A stretch of DNA of 64,000 bases from the NCBI GenBank assembly GCA_907165275.2, contig OU015672.1, positions 186,001 through 250,000 on the forward strand. The letters run 5' to 3'. Position 1 is the first letter of the stretch. Every line of letters begins with the position of its first letter. This DNA comes from Zygaena filipendulae. Its lineage: Eukaryota > Arthropoda > Insecta > Lepidoptera > Zygaenidae. The translations under genes and the position numbers were made by a program. This document shows positions 54,290 through 64,000 of this stretch, piece by piece. The notes below the pieces were generated by a model that ran no database searches, had not been told where the DNA came from, and saw only the letters and a list, made by a program, of their open reading frames with translations.

Positions 54290-54702
54290 AGTCCTTACTA
54301 ATATTATAAATGCGAAAGTTTAATAATAATAATAATCCACTTCACAACACACAGTTCTACTTGATCCCTCACTAAGCTATGAGCTTGTGTCGTGGAAACC
54401 AAGCAAACGTGGTATATAATACATATTATTACATATATATATTGTTTGTTTCTTACGCTTTCACGCCCTAACGGCTCGACCGATTATCATGAAATTTTGC
54501 ATACACGTTGTGAAGGGTACAAAGAAGCTTTCGATGCGTTTTATCGAAGTATTTTTTCATTAATTTGAAAAACCAAAATATCCGTGTCTATTATTTTACT
54601 ATCTAACTGACGGACTAAATAGAATTTTGATTTTCATACCCCGGAAACAAGCCTATTCCCGCGGGATCTCCGATATTAACGCGGGTGAAACCGCGAGGGT
54701 AT
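54290..54702 (+). repeat. SINE-like copy interrupted by a LINE tail and a MITE half
   Basis: The head (TACTAATATTATAAATGCGA) stops at ~54322. An inverted (ATT)n LINE tail occupies 54325-54427. The SINE resumes TTGTTTGTTTCTTACGC, then a right half of the TGACGTCA MITE (54527-54654) replaces its centre before CCCGCGGGATCTCC. Confidence 0.6.
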
Positions 54703-54724
54703 AAATATAAAATAAACACATTAA

Positions 54725-55328
54725 TAGTAGATTATACACCAAGGGGATAAAGCACTGTTTTATGTCACGGGCGCTACATTGAATCCTGAACATAACGAAG
54801 GACTCCAAATTTAACTCCCGAGCGCAGCGAGGGTGTTATAAGTTAATTCCCGACCAAAGGGAGGGAATTAAGATTGAGTCCTGAGTGCAGTGAGGGATTC
54901 AAGCGCCCAAGAAAAAAACAGTTTTATCCCTGTGGTGTATACTCTACTTTTCTCACATAATGCGAGACAATAAAAAACCAGGCTTAGTAGATCCTATATA
55001 GCCACTTCTTTCAGCTGGCGTGGCCTACTCGATTTGACAAACAAATGAAGTTCGTCTCACTGCGAATCTAGTGGGCCACGGCTTCGGTCTTCGAAAATCG
55101 AGTTGGCTGCGCCCGCTGAGAACACATTCTGTTTAGCGAAATGAGACGTTATGGACATAGCAATAAGAATTATGAAAGTGAAAATCACATTATTGACCAG
55201 CGGGTTATAATGAAATTCAATAGAACATTATAACCCGGCTAAAGCCGAGAGATATAATGTCTTGCTTTCGGTAAGGTTTACATGACATATAATTCGGCAT
55301 TGTCGAGCATGTGGTGTGAAAAAATATA
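54725..55328 (+). mobile_element. foldback-headed element, family B, copy 1 (~604 bp)
   Basis: Begins (A)TAGTAGATTATACACCAAG. A head hairpin pairs 54725-54790 with 54895-54950 and encloses CCCGAGCGCAGCGAGGGTG. A tail hairpin (CGGGTTATAATG...CATTATAACCCG) sits at ~55200. Ends GAGCATGTGGTGTGAAAAAA. An almost identical inverted copy lies at 59025-59629. No ORF. Confidence 0.85.
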
Positions 55329-55461
55329 AAACGGTTTTTATAGCGTTCTACAAAGACCACCGGATTTCCCCTCGAATCGGGAGCGAAATGCGTCAGCGTT
55401 GGGGGAAGTAATTCCACCGTAGCTTCTTTGTTTCCTTCGCCTCGAGCGGGGAAATTATCCT

Positions 55462-55519
55462 TCACACACACACACACACACGCACACACACACACGCACA
55501 CACACACATACGCACACGT
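55462..55519 (+). repeat. (CA)n microsatellite
   Basis: Imperfect, with CG interruptions (ACGCACACACACACACGCAC). Confidence 0.9.
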
Positions 55520-56317
55520 GGGTGACATCTCACTTCAGTCGCTAATGCTAGGGAGATGATAACATTTTAGGGCACCGTTTAAATGCAAAATTCAAACAAT
55601 ATTTTTCACTTCCAAGCAGTGCGAAATGAAATATTATGTAAAAGGGTTTTCTCTACCCTCGTGCATAATGTTGGCATCACAATCCTCCATGCTGTTGCCG
55701 TGACAATCTGCCGGGTGCCATCTTGTTTTGTAAATGTTCGTTTCTTAAAATTTGTCATTTAAATACATTTTTAAGGACATGACATTGGATTATTTCTTCG
55801 CATCGGAAGTTATTTCGTAACGACATTTTCAGAACCCTTAAAATAGGGAGTGAAACAGTATTTCAAGCACAAGCACGCGTTGAAGTAAAGAAATGCTTGC
55901 TATTATAAAATAAATGCGAAAGTGAGTTTGTTTGTTAGTTTATTTGTTACCCTTTCACGCCGTTACGGCTTAAGTGATTATCATGAAAATAAAAAAATAA
56001 ACCGCGGGAAACAGCAAGCCCCAAAAATAACTATGTGACTTTTCACGGTTTAGGCAAAGATAAAAATTAGACACGGAACCCTCTGTAAGAGCGCGACTCA
56101 CACTTGACTTTATTATGTGAGCGAAGAAAAATTGTGTTCATCTTGTTGGGAGATTAATATTGTTTCATTTTTTTTATTAAACGCCGTTCTCTCACACACA
56201 TGCCTTTATCTCATAAGAAAATATGGGGAGAAAAAATCTTGACTCAATTATTTTAAAAATACATCGATGAATAATCTCTTTTGTGACAAAAAAGAAAAAT
56301 GTACTTCGAAACCTTAC
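55520..56317. other. no gene; one SINE-like scrap
   Basis: 55905-56020 is a + SINE-like head joined directly to a CCGCGGGAAACAGC end, with the middle missing. Confidence 0.45.
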
Positions 56318-56582
56318 TTCCTTACTAATATTATAAATGCGAAAGTGAGTTTGTTTGTTACGAATTTTGCATACACGTTGTCAAGGGTACAGAGAAGCAC
56401 ATAGGCTACTTTTTATCCCGGAATTCCCACGGGAACGCCGAAATGAACGTGGAAGAAACTACATTAAATTTTGCATACTCAAGGGTACCTGTGCAGAAAA
56501 AATATAGGGTAGTAAGTACTTTTATCTCGGAATACCCGCGGGATCTCCGAATCTAGCGCGGGTGAAACCGCGTGAACAGCTA
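56318..56582 (+). repeat. SINE-like repeat with duplicated centre
   Basis: TTTTGCATAC...CAAGGGTAC occurs at ~56365 and ~56467. Ends AACCGCGTGAACAGCTAGT. Confidence 0.75.
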
Positions 56583-56992
56583 GTGCCTATTAGTATACTG
56601 ATGTTACGTATAACCTCAGAGTTTGGAAGTTGGTTATTTATAGCACCTGCCACCTATCTTTTTGTCTGTCGCTATATCCGCAGGAAATTGCCTATACTAA
56701 TAGAGTCTGTAGTCTACGTTCAAATAATGAGTAACGATGTGGAAAAAGGATAAGCGAGACCCGTTGAAGCGGGCGAATGGGTTCCGTTCGTTATTATTAT
56801 AATTTTTATTCTTTAATTCATTTAAAAAGAAAAAGAAAGACATAAACGTCAAGTGATTGGTAATTACATAGACTGTCAACCAATTTAACAAATAACGAAT
56901 TGAAACAGCCAGATGTAGATTCTTACAGACGCATCAGCGAAAGCTGCTAGTCTATAAAAAATTAACACTTTCAACATTTTATATTTCAACTA

Positions 56993-57346
56993 TAGCTGTC
57001 CCCTGAGGTTTCACCCGCGGTAATTTCGGAGTTCCCGCGGGAATTCCAGGATAACCTATACGTAGATATATACCTTTCTCTTGAATCACTTCTTTTTTCT
57101 TTCTTTCTTTCTGTATTTTTTTTCTTTACCTATACTCTTGACATTGTGTAGGCAGTATTCAAAATTTTATGTAGTTTCTTTTGAGTAAATTCCCGTGGGA
57201 ATTCCGGGATAAAAAGTTGCTTCTATCCTTCTCTGTACCCTTGATAACGTGTATACAAAATTTCGTGGTAATCGGTCAAGTCGTTTAGTCGTGAAAGCGT
57301 TACAAACAAACAAACTCACTTTCGCATTTATAATATTAGTAATTTA
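56993..57346 (-). repeat. SINE-like repeat split by (TTTC)n material
   Basis: The inverted end block stops at ~57055. A CTTTCTTTCTTTCTG stretch and unrelated bases follow, and the copy resumes at ATTCCGGGATAAAAAGTTGC (57195). Confidence 0.65.
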
Positions 57347-57417
57347 GTGATATGAATAGTATAAACCGAAACCCTAAACGCATCCTGAAATCCTGAACTC
57401 CTTCGGGAACTCATAGC

Positions 57418-57605
57418 TCTCTCTTCGCTCACATCCGTGACGCCACATGCGGCACCAGCGGAACATCAGTGTCGGGCCCCCGGCCCCGGTTCCTGACTTA
57501 TGCTGAGCTGGTTGCCTTTTTGTTGCGACACGCTGGTTGTGCTTCTTTTTTTGTTGCATATTAACGGTTGTCATAACGAATAAAGTTTATTTCATTTCAT
57601 TTTTC
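57418..57605 (+). repeat. LINE 3' end, 'CACCAGCGGAAGA' family, copy 3
   Basis: Uninterrupted version with AACGAATAAAGTTTATTTCA and an ATTTC-type tail. Confidence 0.65.
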
Positions 57606-57711
57606 ATTCCATTTCAAAATTCTGGAAGGATTGAAAATGATACAGACAGCGTTACTCTCGCGTTTACTTTATAACATTAATCTATGAATAGACTTTAGAG
57701 GTTAAGTATGT

Positions 57712-57912
57712 AATATCTGGGTCACCGAGCTTCGCTCGTTGTGTATAGCGCCATCTGTTGTTAAGTAGAAAAACAAACACTCATTTTTCATTGCCTGAAA
57801 ACACGGATAAAATGACGTTTTCTAAAAGTGAAGCCTAGCTAGATCGATTAATCGCCCCCGAAACCCCCTGCATACCAAATCTCATGAATATAGTTGGAGC
57901 CGTTTCCAAAAT
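57712..57912 (+). repeat. interspersed repeat with GAGCTTCGCTC motif, copy 2
   Basis: Partner of 665-845; extends into ATCGCCCCCGAAACCCCCTG. Confidence 0.7.
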
Positions 57913-57931
57913 CTGAATATATCTTCTTAAT

Positions 57932-58104
57932 ATATATAAATCGCGTGTCACGTTGTTTGTCCGCGATGGACTCCGAAACTATGTATGTTGTTATGTGTGA
58001 TGTATTTGGGTACAACTTAAGAGAAAGGATAGTTTTATCCCGGAATTCCCGCGAGAAGTCCGACTCCGAAATTACCGCGGATGAAATCGCGGGGGACAGC
58101 TAGT
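57932..58104 (+). repeat. SINE-like repeat
   Basis: CACGTTGTTTGTCCGCGATG subfamily, shortened centre, ends GGGGGACAGCTAGT just before the Tc1 element. Confidence 0.75.
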
Positions 58105-58297
58105 ATATATGTATGTATATACAGTGGTGGTCATATAATTAAGAACGATTCATATGTAGACCTTAAATTGAAATTGAAATGTTCATAAAAAAGATTTACC
58201 TCCTTGCTGAAAAATAATGAATATACCACTAGCTTCAACGTTTACAAGGCTAACATAATCTGTCATAAAAGCAGGAAATAATATTTAGTTTACCGGT

Positions 58298-58906
58298 TAC
58301 TTGACTCTCCACCAGGGTAAGCTTAAATCGCTGTTAACATACGATGACCGCTTACACTACTTTAATATGATTTCGCTACAAGATCGGCGCTGGTTGACAA
58401 ATCAGATATTTCTTTATAAAATAGTGCATGGCATCTTCAACTGTCCCGAGCTGTTGGCTCAGGTTAATTTGTGCGTGCCTCGTGGTTCTTCTAGATTGTG
58501 TAACCTTAGACCATTTACTACTAAGCGATGCAGATCCAATGTGGGCTGGAAAGACGTAATGACTAGGATATGCCGCGACCATAATTTGGTGTGGGCGGCG
58601 GCTGGTATCGATTTGCATCATTGCTCACTCAATGCTTTTAAGAAAGAGTTGCTGCAGTACAGAACTGACTCTGGGTAACTTGGACTTGCATAGTAATGTA
58701 ACGCAAAATATACGTAAACAAATAAGAGGTAAAACTTACCTATATAAATTTAATGTAATATATAGATTATAGATGTGTGCATGGCGTGTTTGCCTATAAT
58801 TGGATTTGCATTGTGGCACGTTATGTACTTACTAGGCTTACATAGAATACTTTATAATGTAAATCTGTTGGCAAACCAATAAATAAATAAATAAATAAAT
58901 AAATAA
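58298..58906 (+). pseudogene. non-LTR retrotransposon 3' end inside the Tc1 left arm
   Basis: The frame 58301-58678 encodes an RT C-terminal tail: LTYDDRLHYF, SLQDRRWLTNQIFLYKIVHG, VPRGSSR and a late FKKELL. The RT core is missing. The 3' UTR ends in CAAACCAATAAATAAATAAA, an (AAAT)n tail abutting the resumed Tc1 arm (ATTCGTTGAC). The ORF end and tail are intact enough to define a 5'-truncated insertion. Confidence 0.8.
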
Positions 58907-59024
58907 ATTCGTTGACAATAAAATATTGGTAACATCGCAGCAGCTCGGAGGCTGGACAAATAATTAAGAACGATTATAGTATTGCTTTTTTTTAAATTAA
59001 TTTTGTGAATAAAATAAAATGAAA

Positions 59025-59629
59025 TTATATTTTTTTCACACCACATGCTCGACAATGCCGAATTATATGTCATGTAAACCTTACCGAAAGCAAGACATTA
59101 TATCTCTTGGCTTTAGCCGGGTTATAATGTTCTATTGAATTTCATTATAACCCGCTGGTCAATAATGTGATTTTCACTTTCATAATTCTTATTGCTATGT
59201 CCATAACGTCTCATTTCGCTAAACAGAATGTGTTCTCAGCGGGCGCGGCCAACTCGATTTTCGAAGACCGAAGCCGTGGCCCACTAGATTCGCAGTGAGA
59301 CGAACTTCATTTGTTTGTCAAATCGAGTAGGCCACGCCAGCTGAAAGAAGTGGCTATATAGGATCTACTAAGCCTGGTTTTTTATTGTCTCGCATTATGT
59401 GAGAAAAGTAGAGTATACACCACAGGGATAAAACTGTTTTTTTCTTGGGCGCTTGAATCCCTCACTGCACTCAGGACTCAATCTTAATTCCCTCCCTTGG
59501 TCGGGAATTAACTGATAACACCCTCGCTGCGCTCGGGAGTTAAATTTGGAGTCCTTCGTTATGTTCAGGATTCAATGTAGCGCCCGTGACATAAAACAGT
59601 GCTTTATCCCCTTGGTGTATAATCTACTA
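59025..59629 (-). mobile_element. foldback-headed element, family B, copy 2 (inverted)
   Basis: About 99% identical by eye to 54725-55328 in reverse orientation; differences include one base in GTTGG(C/T)(T/C)GCGCCCGCTG-type sequence and a few indels. Inserted into the already existing Tc1 element. Confidence 0.85.
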
Positions 59630-59699
59630 TAAAATGGAATGCGAATGGATGCGAAATGCTCTTCATTATTATTTTATAGTGTGTTTATGCCATTATTGG

Positions 59700-60760
59700 T
59701 TTTTAATAGTTTTAAGGTAATTTTTTATCGAAAAAAAGAAATCTAGCGTCTCGGCTACTAGAGAAATAATAATAAAGCTGCGTGGTCATAATCGATCATA
59801 CTAAAAAATTGCAGATCATTTATCTTGTTCAAAAACGATGGTTTACCAAGCTGTGAAGCATTTTTATACACATCAGACCACTTCGAATATTCCGCGCAAA
59901 TCTAAAGTTAGAAAAACGTCTCCCAGAAACGTTTAAGAATAGTTCACCTCGCTAAGCGGGGCCAGTTTAAAGGTTCTAATGAGATCAAAAATGAAGTTTT
60001 CGATGACAGTCACTGGGGGCACTGTTTGAAGGCATTTTGTGGAGGCACAGTTTTTTTGACAGAGAAACAAGGAACGTACCCATGTTGACATTACGCCATA
60101 GGCAGAGTTATTCTTCTGAGGGCAGACCCGACTAGCGTTTGGAAGGAAGTACCTATGGAATTTGGACATAGTCGCAATAGAATTAGGTACCTACATACTT
60201 TTTTCGAATTAAACAAAGATAAAAAAAGTATGCTCTGATGGTAAGCAGTAGGTATGTACGCCGACCTGCGAATAAGACATTCGACCCCAAATACACTAAA
60301 TGGATGGTGGACAATGACAGTGAAAACATAAAAATTTGGGGTTGTTTTTCTAGTTATGACGTAGGACTTACTAGGCTGGTAAAAGGCAACATGGACCAAT
60401 ACTAATACAAACAAATACTCGAAAAATGTATGTTGCCATACGCAAATGATTTTATCTTTCGGTAATAAAGACATTTCAGCATGATAATGATCCAAAACAC
60501 AGCTTACTCACTCAGACCACTACCATCCACTTCTAAAAACTACCTTGACAGGCAAGTGGTAAAAGTGTTTGATTGGCCACTAAACAGTCTAAGTCTTAAT
60601 CCAATTGAACATATTTGGTGTCAATAAAAAAAAGATATCAAACAAACGTTCTGGTAAGATAAATAACCTTCAAAACACTTTTTAAATTAAAACCTGTAAG
60701 TAGTTAATAACATCCATGATGCGCCGTTGTTATGCAGTTATCTGCAGTTAAGGAAATGGT
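59700..60760 (+). pseudogene. degenerate Tc1-family transposase
   Basis: Recognisable in pieces across several frames: an HTH stretch (SKTMVYQAVKHF, IPRKSKVRKT, 59810-59920), RRPANKTFDPKYTKWMVD and IKIWGCFSSYDVG (60258-60375), the second catalytic region QHDNDPKH (60477-60500), the third as WPLNSLSLNPIEHIW (~60570-60618), and RRCYAVI (~60722). An in-frame TAA at 60403 and frameshifts between the DND and E motifs show it is not functional. Spacing suggests a DD34E enzyme. Confidence 0.85.
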
Positions 60761-61483
60761 ACAGAATATTAATTTACGCCCCCTTATAACAATTTTTCCT
60801 GTTTTATTTTATTGAATAACAGTTGTCAAATTAAATCAATTGAAGCCATACCTAAATTCTTAAATTATCTTTAATATTATTTTTTTTTAAATGTTTCGTT
60901 CTTAATTATTTGTCCAGCCTCCGAGCTACTGCGATGTTACCAATATTTAATTGTCAACGAATTAACTGGTAAATTAAATATTATTTCCTGTTTTTATTAC
61001 AGATTTTGTTAGCCTTGTAAACGTTGAAACTAATGGTATATTCATTATTTTCCAGGAAGGAGTGAAATCTTTGTTATGAACATTTTAATTTCAATATGAG
61101 GTCTACATATAAATCGTTCTTAATTATATGACCACCACTGTATATTCAAGAATTGCTCGTTTAAAGATAGTAGATATAAGTATTTTTTGCGCATGTTGTG
61201 CTGAGGTTCTTTAAGTTTTTTGTAAAGTGTGGGGAACTCTAGTAATTCTAACGCCATCCAATATAGCAACTCGAACCGCTTTGTCAAAATTCTTTATCAA
61301 TTTCACATTGCTCCAGAGACCGATTCTGGCAATATATAGGTACCTATACTTGCTAAATGAGTCAGTTCCAGAGAGGTTGTTTACCGTTCACCGACCCGTT
61401 CTTGGAGCTTTGCCCGCAGTTTGGGACTCAGCCTAAAACGTTGGGTTCCGAAACGGGAGCAAGCCAACGCAGTAGGCTATTTG

Positions 61484-61782
61484 ACTATTTTTTTTTAGTC
61501 CGTCTTGTAGATTAAAAAAATATTAGACACGTATTTTTTCATTTTTTACGTAATCAAAATATAACGGCGATACATCGAGTTGAAATTTCGCGTGACGTCA
61601 CTAACTAGTGCAGTTTGTATGGCGGCTTGTAGCGATAAGTGACGTCACGAGCCCCCACCCTAAACTTTAATGCGCTTTATCTCTGTGTATTTGAAAAATA
61701 AAAAATCCGTATATAATGATTTTTAATTTTCTAAATGACGGACTAATTAGAATTTAATTTTCAAAAGTTGTCAACATCCCTA
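61484..61782 (-). mobile_element. MITE of the TGACGTCA family, copy 7
   Basis: Two intact palindromes (GCGTGACGTCACTAAC, AGTGACGTCACGAGC). Ends AGGCTATTTGAC and GTTGTCAACATCCC. Confidence 0.75.
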
Positions 61783-61887
61783 TTATGAAATTTATTTCAA
61801 TAACTACTGGTTTGTACACCCGCGATTTTTACAACGTGAATATCAGGATTCCCGCGGGATATCTTTGGCACATGATATAATTAACAC

Positions 61888-62048
61888 TAGTAGATCGCCC
61901 ACGGTTTCACTCCCGTTAGTTTCCGTTTGAATTCCGGGATAAAAAGTACCCTTTGTCACTCAGGAAAACTATGTGACTGGCTGCAAGTGAATGAATTTTT
62001 AGGGTTCCTTAGCCAAATGGCAAAAACAGAACCCTTATGGATTCGTCA

Positions 62049-62087
<39 letters not shown>

Positions 62088-62442
62088 TCCGGCTAATCTC
62101 TGAAAGGGCTGGACCGATTTTAACGACACTTTCACTGGCTGATGTTACAAATAGTAACATAGGCTACTTTTATTTTAGAAAAAGTAGTTCCCGCGGGAAT
62201 TCTGAAACTCACGCAGGTGAAACCGCGGGGAACAGCTACTCCTACTATCCTATTAATATTATAAATGTGAAAGTGTGGATGTTTGTTACTCAATCACGCA
62301 AAAACAGCTGAACGGATTTGGATGAAATTTGGCATGCACGTTGTCAGGGGTACAGAAAAGAACACAGGGTACTTTTTATCCCGGAATTCCCGCGGGAACT
62401 CCAAAATTGCCGCAGGTAAAACCGCGGGGCACAGCTGGTAAT
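61888..62442. repeat. three SINE-like repeats and a GGTTCC repeat
   Basis: 61888-62000 inverted fragment; 62005-62060 AGGGTTCCTTAGCCAAATGG repeat ending in (CTGT)n; 62060-62244 and 62245-62442 + copies, the last nearly full-length. Confidence 0.7.
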
Positions 62443-62692
62443 TAATATAATCATGTTTGAGATTTTTCAAATATTTGTACCTACTTAAAAGGAGTAACAA
62501 GTGACAAGTAATTTATCGACAGTGCTGAAGAAGGATCCGATTGATTGAGTTATGGCGCCAGAAACGAACCGGCAACAAGATGTTTGACTAGCTATTTGAT
62601 CACGCTCCACTCGATCGTCGGATGGACTAAACGTACAAACAGACGTCCAACCACAAACTGAATACTAAAACCTAAGGGTTTATAAACTACAA

Positions 62693-62925
62693 GTTGTTCC
62701 CCGCGGTTTCACCCGCATTGATTTCGAAGATCCCGTCGGAATTCCGGGGTAAAAGTACTCTATGTTCTTTTCTGTACTCCCGAAAATGAAATGCAGGTTC
62801 GCCCGCGTTAATTTCAAAGTTCCTTTGGGAGTTCCATAATAGAAAGTATTGTATGATCTTCTTTGTATCCCTGACAACGTGTGTGCAAAATTTCATAACA
62901 AACAAAGAACCTCACTTTCGCAGTT
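62693..62925 (-). repeat. SINE-like repeats, inverted
   Basis: The end block is present twice (62697 and 62795), as at 31638-31965, suggesting a repeat subtype with a duplicated end. Confidence 0.65.
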
Positions 62926-63354
62926 ATCACCCAGGAACACTGTAGAGATTTTTTTTAAATCGGTTCTGTAGTTATTGAAACAAACAAACAAAATACAAAA
63001 CGGAAACAATGAAATTTTAGTCCTGTACAATAATATTCTTAGGTTTCTCTAAACAATGTTTTCCTTCACTAAAATGGTTTTGATGTGTGCTGTGTTGTGT
63101 TTTGAACAAACATTGTCTATTTGCAAGTAGACATTACTATAGTAATATATTGTCTGTGGTGTAGGTATGTCTGTATGTTTACAATGTCCTTTGCTAACAT
63201 CCAACCCTGCTTGTATTGTTGCGAGATCATAATTATGTGTGGATATGACTGCGGCGGGCGGCGGGCAAGGAATGTCGTGTGAGGTTCTACATTAGTAAAC
63301 TTAGTACTTAAATGAGATTGGATTCTATTGTTGACTAATTGTTTTTTGTAAATT
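62926..63354. other. no gene seen
   Basis: Contains GACTGCGGCGGGCGGCGGGC at 63247. No exon or repeat family recognised. Confidence 0.4.
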
Positions 63355-63545
63355 TTATTTAATCCGTCAGTTAGCTATTAAAAATAAATAATAGACACGT
63401 ATGAATATCTTGCTTTTTCAAATTAATAAAAATATCTATACTTGGTCAAAGTTTGGATATAGCGCATTAAAGTTTGGGAGTGGGGGCTCGTAACCTCATA
63501 GTAAAAACTTTACCTGCGTGTGACGTCACGCGACATTTATATATC
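63355..63545 (+). mobile_element. MITE of the TGACGTCA family, copy 8 (truncated)
   Basis: Left half and centre only; one palindrome intact (GTGTGACGTCACGCG), then the sequence departs from the family. Confidence 0.65.
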
Positions 63546-64000
63546 AACAAGAACAAGGATTGTAAATCGATTTTTACGCGGTTGCATCAATTTTTGTTAA
63601 TATTTCACCGTTGAATTCCATTTAACTACTGGCGTAAAATCCCATTCCAAAAATAACGTTTCCTCCCGCGTTAGATTCGGAGTTCTCGCGGGAATTCCGA
63701 GATATAAAGTACCTACCTACTCGTAAACAAACCCAGCGAATAAATTAGCGAATAGCTATACATATAGGTGCTTCCTATCGTATCGCAACAACAGAGGCCA
63801 TTATCTCTTTTGTCTATAACGCAGCCAGTCATCGCTCCATGGCACCGCGGCGTAGCTCCATATAACTGCCGCGAGACACGCTCACAGTTTAACAACACCT
63901 AATTATGCCACAGACAATGAAATCGCGTTTATTTTTATGTTTTTATTCTAGTGGGGTCTCCCCCCTCTTCGTGTTTTACCCTTCAGGGGTTGAGGGTTGA
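63546..64000. other. window end; one SINE-like scrap
   Basis: 63662-63715 is an inverted SINE end block without its flanking ends. Nothing else identified up to the edge. Confidence 0.4.

Larger units (their letters stand above)
58122..61140 (+). mobile_element. Tc1-like transposon with long IR/DR terminal repeats, dead and nested
   Basis: Flanked by TA (58120-58121, 61141-61142). Both ends begin CAGTGGTGGTCATATAATTA. The inverted repeats are about 245 bases: right arm 60896-61140; left arm 58122-58297 plus 58907-58974, split by a LINE fragment. ATAATTAAGAACGATT occurs at the outer and the inner end of each arm, as in the IR/DR subgroup (Sleeping Beauty-like). A family-B foldback element (59025-59629) lies just inside the left arm. 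Confidence 0.9.

Noticed and set aside
54290..54460. Long terminal repeat of a retrovirus-like element
   Set aside because: No matching direct repeat, primer-binding site or gag/pol sequence anywhere in the window; the segment is a LINE tail within a SINE-like repeat.

Overview
The window looks like AT-rich intronic and intergenic DNA of a lepidopteran insect (moth or butterfly). The diagnosis rests on dozens of copies of the short repeat with GCGAAAGT at one end and CCGCGGGTGAAACCGCGGGG...CAGCTAGT at the other, plus LINE tails and MITEs of types familiar from Lepidoptera, and host exons that are GC-rich at third codon positions and flanked by GT/AG sites. No database search was possible, so family names are structural descriptions and most repeat ends are accurate to about 10 bases.

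Host genes are few. (1) A plus-strand multi-exon gene has two strong coding exons at 46380-47076 and 48546-48817. A possible first coding exon lies at 23471-23488, which would give a 22.9-kb first intron. The product is a disordered, Ser/Pro-rich protein with several RRxS sites; I do not recognise it. (2) Two intronless small genes encode secreted proteins: 32423-32836 (+), inside the putative long intron, and 51121-51561 (-), 2.3 kb past the last visible exon. Their sequences differ, but both start with MIK plus a hydrophobic leader, continue with an Arg/Asp/Glu-rich middle, and end in H-x-C-x-S-V-N-G-x-C. I consider this pair the best candidate for something undescribed.

Layout. 1-23 kb: almost entirely repeats, including a MITE family carrying TGACGTCA palindromes, a LINE 3' end at 6.1-6.6 kb, a 610-bp foldback-headed element at 10.6 kb, and a nested TA-inserted MITE inside a hAT-like element at 19.2-19.9 kb. 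23.1-23.5 kb: unique sequence and the possible first exon. 24-46 kb: repeats, a 565-bp near-perfect palindrome (29.9-30.5 kb), the first secreted-protein gene, a 200-bp ATTTC array, a second foldback (37.7-38.1 kb) and a TTAA-flanked MITE (40.1-40.6 kb). 46-49 kb: the host exons. 49-64 kb: the second secreted-protein gene, a near-identical inverted pair of ~604-bp elements (54.7 and 59.0 kb), and a decayed Tc1-like transposon with ~245-bp terminal inverted repeats (58122-61140) that itself carries a LINE fragment and one member of the 604-bp pair.

The nested insertions give a relative age order: several MITEs interrupt older SINE-like copies, and the 604-bp pair is the youngest visible event. 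I found no rRNA, no intact tRNA, no CRISPR array and no intact transposase or reverse transcriptase.
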